Counted from the first letter of the stretch, positions 28,636 to 37,798 are shown. The stretch is 64,000 nt of DNA from Herbinix sp. (GCA_029256105.1 JAQSYO010000002.1:1-64000), one strand, 5' to 3'. Notes: generated by a model not told the origin, from the sequence alone. Translations and numbers: made by a program.

Positions 28636-29343
28636 ATGAAGAAATTAGACATGCTCTATGAAGGAAAAGCGAAAAAGGTATTTAAGACTGACGTGGAAGA
28701 CGTTTATATCGTAGATTATAAGGATGATGCCACAGCACTTAACGGCTTGAAAAAAGGAACCATTGTAGGTAAGGGCGTTATTAATAATAAAATGACAAAC
28801 CATGTTTTTCGTATTCTTGAAAAAGAAGGCGTTCCTACTCATTACATTGAAGAATTAAGTGATCGCGAAACAGCTGTTAAAAAAGTTCAGATTGTACCTC
28901 TTGAAGTTATTGTAAGAAATGTTTCCGCTGGAAGCTTCGCTAAAAAATTAGGCATGGAAGAAGGTATTCGCTTCATTAGTCCTACCTTAGAATTTTCCTA
29001 CAAGGATGATGCGTTGGGCGATCCAATGATTAATGACTACTATGCAATTGCAATTGGTATTGCTACCAGAGAAGAAATAGACAGGATTACAGAATTGGTG
29101 TTTAAAGTAAATGAAGTTCTTTGCAAATATTTTGCAGAGTGCGGAATTGAATTAATTGATTTTAAAGTAGAGTTTGGCAGATATAAAGGACAGATTATCC
29201 TAGCGGATGAGATATCACCGGATACCTGTAGACTTTGGGATATAACAACACATGAAAAACTGGATAAAGACCGTTTCCGTAGGGATATGGGTAATGTAGA
29301 GGATGCTTATAACGAAGTGTTTAAGCGTTTAGGACTTCTATAA
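28636..29343 (+). CDS. purC: SAICAR synthetase (phosphoribosylaminoimidazole-succinocarboxamide synthase)
   Basis: Catalyses ATP-dependent joining of aspartate to CAIR in purine biosynthesis. The 235-residue protein starts [16 protein letters not shown], the standard N-terminus. The signature [15 protein letters not shown] and the C-terminal DFKVEFG and [14 protein letters not shown] blocks are all present. The start at 28636 is chosen because the conserved sequence begins there. Its ribosome-binding site is weak (GGTGG), and an in-frame ATG at 28600 would add a meaningless extension. It heads a purC-purF-esterase-purB series on one strand. Confidence 0.96.
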   Translation: MKKLDMLYEGKAKKVFKTDVEDVYIVDYKDDATALNGLKKGTIVGKGVINNKMTNHVFRILEKEGVPTHYIEELSDRETAVKKVQIVPLEVIVRNVSAGSFAKKLGMEEGIRFISPTLEFSYKDDALGDPMINDYYAIAIGIATREEIDRITELVFKVNEVLCKYFAECGIELIDFKVEFGRYKGQIILADEISPDTCRLWDITTHEKLDKDRFRRDMGNVEDAYNEVFKRLGLL

Positions 29344-29549
29344 GATAGATTGGCAGGCCAATCCATCTTGTAGCGAATATGGATATAGGGGGCTGCTTTA
29401 GAGAAAGTTTCATATATCGGAGGAATGCGCAAGCAAGAGCAAAGGGATAAATTATACTTTGGTCTCCGAAGATATCGAATACAGACTTTAGGGGAGCCCC
29501 TTGCTAATTTATTTATTAGGTGAGCTTATGAGAGGATGGAATAAAACTT
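29344..29549 (+). promoter_or_regulatory. Structured leader of purF, class unrecognised
   Basis: The 206 bases between purC and purF contain nested complementary segments. A short hairpin GATTGG/CCAATC sits at 29347-29363. GGGGGCT at 29388-29394 pairs with AGCCCC at 29495-29500, and inside it TCGGAG at 29417-29422 pairs with CTCCGA at 29464-29469. The last strand is followed by a T-rich stretch. It does not show the conserved core of purine, PRPP (ykkC) or T-box RNAs that I know. It may be an attenuator or an untyped regulatory RNA. Confidence 0.45.
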
Positions 29550-30989
29550 ATGAATACGGAAAACAACAGCTATAGTCCGGATGGATTACATGAAGAGTGC
29601 GGTGTGTTTGGAGTTTATGATCTGGATGGTAATGACGTCGTATCCACTATTTATTACGGTTTATTTGCACTTCAGCACAGAGGACAGGAGAGCTGTGGTA
29701 TTGCAGTCAGTGACACCGCCGGACCCAAGGGTAAAGTGAAGGCATGGAAAGGAATGGGGTTGGTAAGTGAGGTATTTACCCCAGAACATCTTGATACCTT
29801 GAGTGGTGGTAACATTGGCGTTGGTCATGTTCGCTATTCCACTGCAGGGGAAAGTAACATTAATAATACGCAGCCTTTAGTACTAAATTATGTTAAGGGT
29901 ACGCTTGCGCTCGCCCATAATGGAAATCTCGTGAATACTCCAGAATTAAAACGAGAACTTGAATATACAGGTGCAATCTTTCAGACCACCATTGATTCCG
30001 AGGTTATCGCGTATCATATCGCAAGAGAGAGACTAAATTCTGCAACGGTTGAGGAAGCAGTATCAAGAGCCATGAGCAAATTAAGTGGTGCATATTCCTT
30101 AGTTATCATGAGCCCACGAAAGTTAATCGGAGCTAGAGATCCCTTTGGTTTCCATCCGCTTTGTATTGGAAAGAGAAAGAACGCATATATTTTAGCTTCA
30201 GAAACAGCAGCTCTGTGTGCCGCGGATGCTGAGTTTGTCCGAGATGTATTACCCGGTGAGGTTGTTATGATTGATGAGGAGGGAATTCATTCCGATACCT
30301 CTCATTGTAGTCCGAAGATTGCCAGATGTATCTTTGAATATATCTATTTTGCTAGACCGGATAGCATTTTTGATGGGGTTAGTGTCTATAATTCTAGAAT
30401 AATGGCAGGTAGAATTCTAGCTCAAACTTACCCGGTGGAAGCCGATATTGTTGTTGGAGTGCCGGATTCCGGTAATGCAGCGGCTTTCGGATTTGCACTT
30501 GAGTCAGGGATCCCCTTTGGAATGGCCTTTGTAAAGAATAGTTATGTTGGTAGAACCTTTATAAAACCGAAGCAGTCCATGCGTGTCTCCAGTGTTCGTA
30601 TCAAGTTGAATGTCCTTCCGGAAGTGGTAAAGGGCAAGAGGGTGGTTATGATTGATGACTCCATCGTACGTGGTACCACAAGTGAGAAAATTGTAAAGAT
30701 GCTGAAAAAGGCAGGAGCTACGGAGGTTCATGTTCGAATTAGTTCCCCACCGTTCTTACATCCCTGCTATTTTGGTACGGATGTACCTACGGGAGATCAA
30801 TTGATTGCGCATAATAATTCGGTTGATACAATTCGTGATATGATTGGTGCGGATACTTTAGGATATCTAGCTGTGGAAAGATTAAGCGATATGATCGGTG
30901 GTGATACCGGATATTGTGACGCATGTTTTACAGGTAACTATCCGATTGAACCACCGAAGGAAGATATTCGCGGGGATTATGATGTTTAA
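29550..30989 (+). CDS. purF: Amidophosphoribosyltransferase
   Basis: First committed enzyme of purine synthesis: PRPP plus glutamine to phosphoribosylamine. The 479-residue protein is made with a 16-residue propeptide, with the catalytic nucleophile Cys17 in EECGVFGVYD. Glutaminase features RHRGQES-like (QHRGQESCG) and HNGNLVNT follow. The phosphoribosyl site is VVMIDDSIVRGTT. Cysteines of the Bacillus-type iron-sulfur cluster appear in RCIFEY, HPCYFG and GYCDACF. A GAGGATGGA site precedes the ATG. The CE2-type esterase follows after 21 bases. Confidence 0.96.
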   Translation: MNTENNSYSPDGLHEECGVFGVYDLDGNDVVSTIYYGLFALQHRGQESCGIAVSDTAGPKGKVKAWKGMGLVSEVFTPEHLDTLSGGNIGVGHVRYSTAGESNINNTQPLVLNYVKGTLALAHNGNLVNTPELKRELEYTGAIFQTTIDSEVIAYHIARERLNSATVEEAVSRAMSKLSGAYSLVIMSPRKLIGARDPFGFHPLCIGKRKNAYILASETAALCAADAEFVRDVLPGEVVMIDEEGIHSDTSHCSPKIARCIFEYIYFARPDSIFDGVSVYNSRIMAGRILAQTYPVEADIVVGVPDSGNAAAFGFALESGIPFGMAFVKNSYVGRTFIKPKQSMRVSSVRIKLNVLPEVVKGKRVVMIDDSIVRGTTSEKIVKMLKKAGATEVHVRISSPPFLHPCYFGTDVPTGDQLIAHNNSVDTIRDMIGADTLGYLAVERLSDMIGGDTGYCDACFTGNYPIEPPKEDIRGDYDV

Positions 30990-31010
30990 TAGATCAGGCT
31001 CGGAGGTTAT

Positions 31011-32066
31011 ATGAAATTTACTACTGATGAGAAGTTTGTTAAGGTGTTAGGCAGAAGTTTGATGAAAGATGGTGTAAGATATCTGAATTATTCCTGTGCA
31101 GCATTAGAATTTATATTTACAGGAACAAAAGCAGAAGCCATACTTTGGACGGATTCATATACTATGGGTTGGGAATATAGAGCTTGGGTTGCCGTATTTG
31201 TGAATGATGAGGAGAAACCCTCGAAGCGTTTTTCTTTGGAGAAAGAAGAAGATACTTATGTTTTATTCGAAGGTGCACAAGTACAGGAAACCAAGATACG
31301 ACTGGTGAAATATTCTGAGGTTGCATTCGGTAAGGTCGGGATTAAATCCATTGTAACCTATGGAGACAAACCACCGATACCAACTGCAGTTAAGGCAAGG
31401 AAGCTTGAATTTATCGGAGATTCCATCACCTGCGGTTATGGAAATGAAGGAATGTTAAATATTGACACATTTAATACGACACAGGAAAATCCTTGGGAGG
31501 CATATGCGGCAAGGACTGCGAGAGCATTGGATGCGGATTATCATCTTATCTCCTGGAGCGGAATTGGTATCATTTCGAATTGGACGGATCAAGAAATACC
31601 AAATGATGAATGGTTGATGCCAGAGTTATATCCGTACACGGATAAGGCTACTGACATTGTACTTGGTAATATGGAGCCTGAGATATGGGATAACAACCGT
31701 TTCAAACCGGACTGTATTATCATCAATCTTGGTACCAACGATGCCAGTTATACAAAGAATATATCCGATCGGGTAGAAACCTTCGGAAGAAAATATTATG
31801 ATTTCCTGAAACAGGTTCGTACGAGTAATCCAACCACGAAAATCCTTTGTACGTTAGGAGTAATGGGGCAGGATTTATGTGATGAGATTCAACGACAGGT
31901 GGAACACCATGTGTCAGAAGGCGATGATAAGATCTATTTCATGAAATTTGATCTGCAATCGGAGCAGGATGGGATCGGAGCGGATTGGCATCCAAGTATA
32001 CTTACTCATGAGAAGATGGCTAAGAAGTTGGTTGGAGAATTGAAGAAAATTCTTGCTATAGAATAA
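31011..32066 (+). CDS. Carbohydrate esterase family 2-like SGNH esterase, no signal peptide
   Basis: Predicted acetyl-xylan/oligosaccharide O-acetyl esterase. CE2 proteins combine an N-terminal jelly-roll (here about residues 1-125) with a C-terminal SGNH domain. The nucleophile is Ser138 in GDSITCGYGNEG, NLGTNDASY supplies the SGNH asparagine, and Asp325/His327 in DWHPS complete the site. There is no signal peptide, so it should act in the cytoplasm on imported acetylated sugars, in line with the GH8 and GH94 enzymes 15 kb upstream. It sits 21 bases after purF with a CGGAGG ribosome-binding site, an odd location for a sugar gene. Confidence 0.87.
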   Translation: MKFTTDEKFVKVLGRSLMKDGVRYLNYSCAALEFIFTGTKAEAILWTDSYTMGWEYRAWVAVFVNDEEKPSKRFSLEKEEDTYVLFEGAQVQETKIRLVKYSEVAFGKVGIKSIVTYGDKPPIPTAVKARKLEFIGDSITCGYGNEGMLNIDTFNTTQENPWEAYAARTARALDADYHLISWSGIGIISNWTDQEIPNDEWLMPELYPYTDKATDIVLGNMEPEIWDNNRFKPDCIIINLGTNDASYTKNISDRVETFGRKYYDFLKQVRTSNPTTKILCTLGVMGQDLCDEIQRQVEHHVSEGDDKIYFMKFDLQSEQDGIGADWHPSILTHEKMAKKLVGELKKILAIE

Positions 32067-32268
32067 CTATGAACGTAAATATAGTGAAAAAGAATTAATA
32101 AAGAATCAATGAAAAATTGAATAAATTAAAAATTATATTACTAAACATAAAAATCAGTCTGCTTTAATGTAAAAAATGTTAATAGTAGAGAATTTTAAAT
32201 GGTAGAAGATATTAAAATAATGAACCAGCAGGATAGAAGAATAATATAATATGAAAGGGGTAGGAACG

Positions 32269-33702
32269 ATGAGTAATGATAAATATATGAGTCCCTTATC
32301 CGAACGTTATGCCGGTAAAGAAATGCAATATATCTTTTCACCGGATATGAAGTTTAAGACTTGGAGAAAACTTTGGGTAGCATTGGCTGAAACTGAAAAA
32401 GAACTGGGTCTAAACATTACGGAAGAACAGATTGAGGAATTAAAAGCAGCGCAGGAGGATATCAATTATGAGGTGGCGAAGGAACGTGAATCAGTCGTTC
32501 GTCATGATGTAATGGCTCATGTTTATGCTTATGGGGAACAGTGCCCTAAGGCAAAAGGAATTATCCATCTTGGAGCTACCTCCTGTTATGTCGGAGATAA
32601 CACAGATCTTATTATTATGACAGATGCGTTGAAACTAGTTAAGAAAAAGCTGGTTAATGTAATGGCAGAACTTTCAAAGTTTGCCATGGAGTATCGTGAA
32701 CTGCCTACCTTGGCTTTTACACATTTCCAACCTGCTCAACCGACAACAGTTGGTAAGAGAGCGGCTTTATGGCTAATGGAATTAAAATTGGATTATGATG
32801 ATATTAATTATATGATTGATAGTATGCTATTGTTAGGATCGAAGGGTACAACCGGTACACAAGCAAGCTTCTTGGAATTATTTGATGGTGATCATGACAA
32901 AATAAAGAAACTGGATCAAAGAATTGCAGAAAAGATGGGATTTGCAGGATGTTACCCAGTTTCCGGACAGACCTATTCCAGAAAAGTGGATATGAGAGTA
33001 CTCAATGTATTGGCTGGCATTGCAACCAGTGCACATAAATTCTCAAATGATATCCGCCTGTTACAGCATTTGAAAGAAATCGAAGAGCCCTTTGAGAAGA
33101 ACCAGATTGGCTCTTCTGCAATGGCATATAAGAGGAATCCGATGAGAAGTGAGCGTATTGCTTCCTTGGCCAGATATGTAATGGTGGATGCCTTAAATCC
33201 TGCAATCACCTCCGCAACCCAATGGTTTGAGAGAACCCTAGATGATTCTGCAAACAAGAGAATTAGTATTCCAGAGGCTTTTCTTGCTGTAGATGGTATT
33301 TTAGATCTTTATTTAAATGTAGTTGATGGTCTTGTAGTTTATCCGAAGGTAATTGAGAAACATATGATGCAGGAACTTCCGTTCATGGCAACAGAAAATA
33401 TCATGATGGATGCCGTGAAAGCCGGCGGTGACAGACAGGAACTTCATGAGAGAATCCGTACCCTCTCCATGGAAGCGGGTAGGAATGTGAAAGAGAAGGG
33501 TCTTGAGAATAATCTCTTGGAATTAATTGCAGCGGAGCCCTCCTTTAAAATGAGCCTAGAGGAGTTAAAGAACTCCATGGATCCGACTAAATTTACCGGC
33601 CGCGCGAAGGAACAGACGGAGGAGTTTATACAAGAAGTTATACAACCTATATTGGATACAAATAAAGAGTTGCTAGGGTTAAAAGCTGATATTAAGGTTT
33701 GA
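32269..33702 (+). CDS. purB: Adenylosuccinate lyase
   Basis: Catalyses two fumarate-releasing steps in purine synthesis, from SAICAR and from adenylosuccinate. The protein has 477 residues from this ATG. The fumarase/aspartase-superfamily signature is GSSAMAYKRNPMRSE. GATSCYVGDN carries a conserved active-site stretch, and FTHFQPAQPTTVGKR carries the second conserved block. AGGGGTAGG precedes the ATG at 32269, favoured over an ATG six codons earlier that would overlap that site. About 200 bases separate it from the esterase gene. A strong terminator follows. Confidence 0.96.
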   Translation: MSNDKYMSPLSERYAGKEMQYIFSPDMKFKTWRKLWVALAETEKELGLNITEEQIEELKAAQEDINYEVAKERESVVRHDVMAHVYAYGEQCPKAKGIIHLGATSCYVGDNTDLIIMTDALKLVKKKLVNVMAELSKFAMEYRELPTLAFTHFQPAQPTTVGKRAALWLMELKLDYDDINYMIDSMLLLGSKGTTGTQASFLELFDGDHDKIKKLDQRIAEKMGFAGCYPVSGQTYSRKVDMRVLNVLAGIATSAHKFSNDIRLLQHLKEIEEPFEKNQIGSSAMAYKRNPMRSERIASLARYVMVDALNPAITSATQWFERTLDDSANKRISIPEAFLAVDGILDLYLNVVDGLVVYPKVIEKHMMQELPFMATENIMMDAVKAGGDRQELHERIRTLSMEAGRNVKEKGLENNLLELIAAEPSFKMSLEELKNSMDPTKFTGRAKEQTEEFIQEVIQPILDTNKELLGLKADIKV

Positions 33703-33744
33703 TAAACAGGACGTAGCGTTATATGAACTATAAATAATAGAAGG

Positions 33745-33806
33745 ATGCCCCAGAGTAGCTGCAAACGGTAATACTTTTGCAAATACTCTGAGGCATTTTT
33801 ATTTAA
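33745..33806 (+). terminator. Terminator after purB
   Basis: ATGCC-C-CAGAGTA from 33745 pairs with TACTCTG-A-GGCAT ending at 33796, with GCAAA/TTTGC closing the inner stem, followed by TTTTTATTT. This ends the purine gene series. Confidence 0.85.
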
Positions 33807-33853
33807 TCTAAACATATTTGATACTTAAAAGTCCTACGAAATATTTTTTATAG

Positions 33854-34057
33854 TTATTCGATTTTACAACCGACATGTTCAATTCTTTCACGAATTTCAC
33901 TTTCTACCGTCGGATCATTAAAATCTACATCAACCGTACCTTGTGCATTATTAACATATACTTGTTGAACTCCCTCTAATTCCTCCAGTACACTTTTAAC
34001 CTGAGTTTTCATAGTGGTGTTAATTAAGCCATCTACATTATAGTGAACTTTATTCAT
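33854..34057 (-). CDS. HMA-fold protein lacking the CxxC metal site
   Basis: A 67-residue protein with the beta-alpha-beta-beta-alpha-beta pattern and hydrophobic spacing of heavy-metal-associated (CopZ-like) domains: VHYNVDGL, a helix TQVKSVLEELEGV, QQVYVNNAQGTVDVDFN, and a final EHVGCKIE. The loop that normally carries GMxCxxC reads GLINTTMK, so the two metal-binding cysteines are missing. One cysteine remains near the C-terminus. It probably does not carry copper in the usual way. No copper ATPase is adjacent. Confidence 0.75.
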   Translation of the reverse strand: MNKVHYNVDGLINTTMKTQVKSVLEELEGVQQVYVNNAQGTVDVDFNDPTVESEIRERIEHVGCKIE

Positions 34058-34433
34058 GAATTTTCCAGCCTTTCTTTAGATTTATTGATATAATAAAATT
34101 ATGATTGATCATTATACGTTCGTTAAATGTATTACTTCATCAACGTATAAAATGATAAGGTTAGGATATGAACTGGGATATAAATTTAAACATCTTTTAA
34201 AAAGTAAATTATTAAATTAATATTTTAATCTATGGAAGGCATTCTGTTTTAAAAAAGGTGAGTTCCAGTACTGATTAATATCTGGCCATTGCGGTTTGCC
34301 AACATTTTTGCATAAATCCAGTATAGATTTTTTCGATCGTTCGAAGGATAAGAGATGTAAATTATTTGATTCTGATAAAAACTTGGATTATAATGATAGC
34401 ATTCTTTAAGAATTATTATTAGGGGGCGACTGT
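34058..34433. other. Intergenic region, 376 bases
   Basis: AT-rich DNA between the HMA-like gene and a GNAT gene. Apart from the promoter at 34366-34394, nothing convincing was seen. Short open frames here have neither ribosome-binding sites nor recognisable protein sequence. Confidence 0.5.
34366..34394 (+). promoter_or_regulatory. Promoter of the GNAT gene at 34434
   Basis: TTGATT at 34366-34371 and a perfect TATAAT at 34389-34394 are separated by 17 bases. The start codon is 40 bases downstream. Confidence 0.7.
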
Positions 34434-34934
34434 ATGAAATACGACATGAAAGAAATGAAAGAAAATGATCTTGAAGTATGTGCAGAAGTAATTCGACAAG
34501 GGTTTTTAACTGTTGCAATGGATTTTGGGTTAACAGAAGAAAACTGCCCTACCAACGGAGCATTTATAAAAAAGGAACGATTACTCACTGAGAAAGAAAA
34601 AGGTCATTTTATGTATGGAATGGTGAGTGACAATCAAATTATTGGATATATGCAGTTGGAGAAAAGTACGGATGAGTTGTATTTCCTTCAGAAACTGGTG
34701 GTTTTACCCCAATACAGGCATATGGGCTTAGGTAAAAACCTATTGGATTATGCGGTAGAGCGAGTGCAGGAATTTGGGGGAAGAATTCTTTCCATCAGTA
34801 TGATAGAGGAAAATACCGTTCTAAAGGATTGGTATCTGGCTTATGGATTTCATACAACAGGAACTAGAAAATTTGAACATTTACCCTTCGTTGTTGGATT
34901 TATGGAGTTAAATATAGAGGAAATACATATATAA
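34434..34934 (+). CDS. GNAT-family N-acetyltransferase
   Basis: Cytoplasmic acetyl-CoA-dependent acetyltransferase, 166 residues. The coenzyme A site is visible in LVVLPQYRHMGLGKNLLDYA, close to the QxxGxG/A consensus, with the beta-bulge and C-terminal YLAYGFHTTGTRKFEH expected of the fold. AGGGGG precedes the ATG. The substrate is unknown. It is followed 73 bases later by a HAD phosphatase on the same strand. Confidence 0.87.
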   Translation: MKYDMKEMKENDLEVCAEVIRQGFLTVAMDFGLTEENCPTNGAFIKKERLLTEKEKGHFMYGMVSDNQIIGYMQLEKSTDELYFLQKLVVLPQYRHMGLGKNLLDYAVERVQEFGGRILSISMIEENTVLKDWYLAYGFHTTGTRKFEHLPFVVGFMELNIEEIHI

Positions 34935-35007
34935 ATACAGTTCTAGAGACAAAGATCATTGCTGGTTTAACAGAAACGATAGAAAAATTGAGAGGTTATA
35001 ACAATAG

Positions 35008-35634
35008 ATGAAAAAAGTAATATTTGACTTAGATGGGACATTATATCAAACTCATATTAGTGTGTTACAGGGGATGAAGGATACCCTTAAGGAATTTCAA
35101 TTACCTCCCTTAGTAAATGATGAGATTATTTGGACCATAGGGAAATCCTTCGATCAATTTATACGTGAATTGTTACCGGAGACGATAAGCTTTGATGTGT
35201 TTCGTCAGAGGATGAGGCATCACGAATACAATGCGGTCCGAGACTGTGGTAAATTATTTCCAGGTGTAATGGAACTGTTGAGTGAACTCAAAAAACACAA
35301 TTATTTACTATATATTTGTTCCAATGGAAGTGTTGAATATTTGGAACTCGTATTGCAGTGCACTGGTATAAAGCATTTATTTACTGAAGTTATCAGTACA
35401 AAATATACAGGATCAAAGAGTGATGCAATAAAAAAGATAATAACAAATGCGGATTGTGCTGTTATGGTTGGTGATACCTCTACTGATTTTATCGGTGCTA
35501 AGAAAGCTGGGATACCGTCCATTGCAGTAACCTATGGCTATGGTAGTGAGGCGGAGCTAAATGAGGCTAATTATTTAGCTACTACAATGGAGGAGATATT
35601 GGAGCACATTAAGCAAATAGAACTATTTACTTGA
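35008..35634 (+). CDS. HAD-family phosphatase, phosphoglycolate phosphatase-like
   Basis: A 208-residue HAD subfamily IA protein. Motif I is FDLDGTL at the N-terminus, motif II serine is in LYICSNGSVEYL, the motif III lysine is in TGSKSDAIKKI, and motif IV is VGDTSTDFIGAKKAG. All catalytic residues are intact, so it should be an active phosphatase on a small phosphorylated metabolite. The cap region matches Gph-type enzymes. The stop lies 10 bases from the convergent MATE gene. Confidence 0.88.
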   Translation: MKKVIFDLDGTLYQTHISVLQGMKDTLKEFQLPPLVNDEIIWTIGKSFDQFIRELLPETISFDVFRQRMRHHEYNAVRDCGKLFPGVMELLSELKKHNYLLYICSNGSVEYLELVLQCTGIKHLFTEVISTKYTGSKSDAIKKIITNADCAVMVGDTSTDFIGAKKAGIPSIAVTYGYGSEAELNEANYLATTMEEILEHIKQIELFT

Positions 35635-35643
35635 TAAACTCCC

Positions 35644-36969
35644 TCAATCCTTCTTCAACAAATGCCTACGTGAGATGATAAGCATGGAAATGACAAAAGC
35701 AACTATTTTCCCAATCATATTGCCCATCCAAAAGCCAGGTAGAGAAAATTGAGTTACCAGTATATAGGTCATAATTAATTTTATGATTAAATCAGACAGA
35801 TTGGAAAATAGATATTCTCTCATCCGCATAAATCCACGAAGAATACTCTCGTTCATAATTTTCCATCCATAAAATAAATAAGTAATACTGGAGAATTGCA
35901 GATAATTTTTAGCAAACTGATATGCTACCTGATTTTTTGAGATATCAATAAAAGCTCCAAGCATATATTTCGGTATAATAAAGTTTGAGGCGATTACACA
36001 GAAGAGATATCCGGTAGAAAATAAGATGCAGATTAGGTAGCCTTCTCGGATTCGGTCTATTTTACCTGCGCCGGAATTGGAAGCTGTAAATATGGAGAGT
36101 GTTTGCGATATTCCAATGACGACGAGCATCCCAAATAGCATAATTTGATTCACAGCTACATATCCACTGATAACTTCACTGCCATATGGATTAACTAAGG
36201 TTAATAAAAGTATAGAGGACAAAGATAGAATTGTCTGTTGAGCAGCGGAGGGTATAGCGATAGATAATATTTCTTTGATTTTTCCAAGTTCAAAGGTTGT
36301 TGATTTGTATTCTTTTGAGAAGGGCTGTAGTTTTTTGCGTAGGACTACGAGAGCGATTACCATCCCGATAATCTGGGAAAGTATAGTTGCTAAGGCGGCT
36401 CCACCTACTCCCATATGTAGCACACAAATAAAGAATAGATCAAGGAATATATTTAATACAGAAGACAGTATTACTAAAAGCATTGCACACTTCGCATCGC
36501 CTAGAGCAACAATGATAGCCCGTGAAATATCATATAAGAAGATACCTGCTAAACCAGCAATATAGATACTCATGTATATGCCAGTATCGGAAGAAAGCTC
36601 ATTGGGTACATTAATCCAGGAAAGTATCGGCGTTTTTAACCACACACCAAGGACTGTGATAAATAAACCGCTGATAAGACCAAACAATAAGATACTTTTC
36701 ACTCCAACGAGGATGTCTTTAAATCTCTTTGCACCTATATATTTGGCGAAGATAACTTCGCTTCCCATCTCTAATCCACCGGATAAGGTGATTAGAATCT
36801 GAACAATAATGCCGGCATTTCCCACGGAAGCAAGTTCCTTGACTCCCAAATAACGCCCTACAATAATCATATCAACGACATTGTAAAGTTGCTGAGTGAT
36901 TAAACTGAGTATGATTGGTAGCGCAAAATTAAATAATGTTTTTTTGATATTTCCAGTTGTCATATCCAT
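35644..36969 (-). CDS. MATE-family multidrug exporter
   Basis: Twelve-helix membrane antiporter, 441 residues from this ATG, of the MATE (MatE domain) family that exports cationic compounds using Na+ or H+ gradients. The N-terminal LFNFALPIILSLITQQLYNVVDMIIVGRYLG is the family opening. The ATG at 36969 follows ATGAGGAGT with a 7-base spacer and is preferred to the ATG at 36984 that contains this site. It diverges from a MerR regulator, and its promoter has the MerR-type 19-base spacer, so drug-induced activation is likely. Confidence 0.9.
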   Translation of the reverse strand: MDMTTGNIKKTLFNFALPIILSLITQQLYNVVDMIIVGRYLGVKELASVGNAGIIVQILITLSGGLEMGSEVIFAKYIGAKRFKDILVGVKSILLFGLISGLFITVLGVWLKTPILSWINVPNELSSDTGIYMSIYIAGLAGIFLYDISRAIIVALGDAKCAMLLVILSSVLNIFLDLFFICVLHMGVGGAALATILSQIIGMVIALVVLRKKLQPFSKEYKSTTFELGKIKEILSIAIPSAAQQTILSLSSILLLTLVNPYGSEVISGYVAVNQIMLFGMLVVIGISQTLSIFTASNSGAGKIDRIREGYLICILFSTGYLFCVIASNFIIPKYMLGAFIDISKNQVAYQFAKNYLQFSSITYLFYGWKIMNESILRGFMRMREYLFSNLSDLIIKLIMTYILVTQFSLPGFWMGNMIGKIVAFVISMLIISRRHLLKKD

Positions 36970-36972
36970 CGC

Positions 36973-37001
36973 TTGACTCCTCATTCCGTAAATATTATAA
37001 T
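36973..37001 (+). promoter_or_regulatory. merR promoter
   Basis: TTGACT at 36973-36978 and TATAAT at 36996-37001 with a 17-base spacer. Transcription would start near 37008, placing the regulator dyad (37013-37033) just downstream, as expected for self-repression. Confidence 0.7.
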
Positions 37002-37005
37002 AGTC

Positions 37006-37036
37006 ATCATAAAGTATAACGTTACGGTATAGTCAA
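37006..37036 (-). promoter_or_regulatory. MerR-type promoter of the MATE exporter
   Basis: On the minus strand, TTGACT (37036-37031) and TATGAT (37011-37006) are separated by 19 bases, the overlong spacer typical of promoters that MerR proteins activate by untwisting DNA. An imperfect dyad covers the spacer at 37013-37033, with arms AGTATAACGT and ACGGTATAGT (8 of 10 positions symmetric). Confidence 0.75.
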
Positions 37037-37048
37037 GGAGTATTTTTT

Positions 37049-37798
37049 ATGAAGGATAAGCTCACAACCAAGCAATTTGCAGATCTGTGTAAAGTTGAAA
37101 AACGAACATTATTTTATTATGATGAAATCGATTTATTAAAGCCGATAGAAATCACAGAAAAGGGATATCGACTTTACAATCTGGATCAATTTGATACGAT
37201 GAGTATGATTAAGGCATTACAATCAGTAGGGATGTCCCTAGGTGATATCAAAGCGTTAATGAAGGAAAGGGATATTACTGAGTGTAAGGCTGTACTAAAT
37301 AAACAAATTGAATTATTAAAGGAAAAACAAGAGGAATTAAGATTGGCAGAACAAATCCTTAGTCAGACGATGGATCAATTGGATCGGTATTTAGAGAAAG
37401 GCTGTAATCAATTCTATCTTGAAGAGACTCCGGATACTTATTTAATCACGAGGGAGATGCCGGAGCGATCTACGAAGCATATCAATTATATTTCGATCGG
37501 ATATCATATCGGAGTCATTATGCAGGAAGCGGATGCCACAGTCCCATGGCTAATATTTAAAAAAGCACCGGACAGAAGGAGGGCTAATGCAATTAAACCT
37601 GCCGGAGTTTATGCTTGTATCTATCAAAGTGTTCCAAACGGAAAGGTATCTGAGGCTATACTATCATTTATGGACATACTATCTTCAAAACACATTGATA
37701 CGGAGGGCCCATTGTACGTGGACGATCTTGCCAGTGATTTCATCCAGTTTCCAAATCAGGAATATATATTTAATTTCTCAATGAAATGTAAATCATAA
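37049..37798 (+). CDS. MerR-family multidrug-sensing regulator
   Basis: A 249-residue regulator. The N-terminal winged helix has CKVEKRTLFYYDEIDLLKP and KGYRLYNLDQ, the MerR pattern. A long dimerising helix follows at about residues 75-125, and the C-terminal 120 residues resemble a GyrI/BmrR-like ligand-binding domain (YISIGYHIG and later strands). It diverges from the MATE gene and probably activates it in response to a drug. AAGGAG precedes the ATG. The last codons merge into an 18-bp tandem array. Confidence 0.88.
   Translation: MKDKLTTKQFADLCKVEKRTLFYYDEIDLLKPIEITEKGYRLYNLDQFDTMSMIKALQSVGMSLGDIKALMKERDITECKAVLNKQIELLKEKQEELRLAEQILSQTMDQLDRYLEKGCNQFYLEETPDTYLITREMPERSTKHINYISIGYHIGVIMQEADATVPWLIFKKAPDRRRANAIKPAGVYACIYQSVPNGKVSEAILSFMDILSSKHIDTEGPLYVDDLASDFIQFPNQEYIFNFSMKCKS

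Noticed and set aside
29344-29549. T-box or purine riboswitch before purF
   Set aside because: The T-box sequence (AGGGTGGNACCGCG-like) and the purine aptamer loops are not present; only generic nested pairings are seen.
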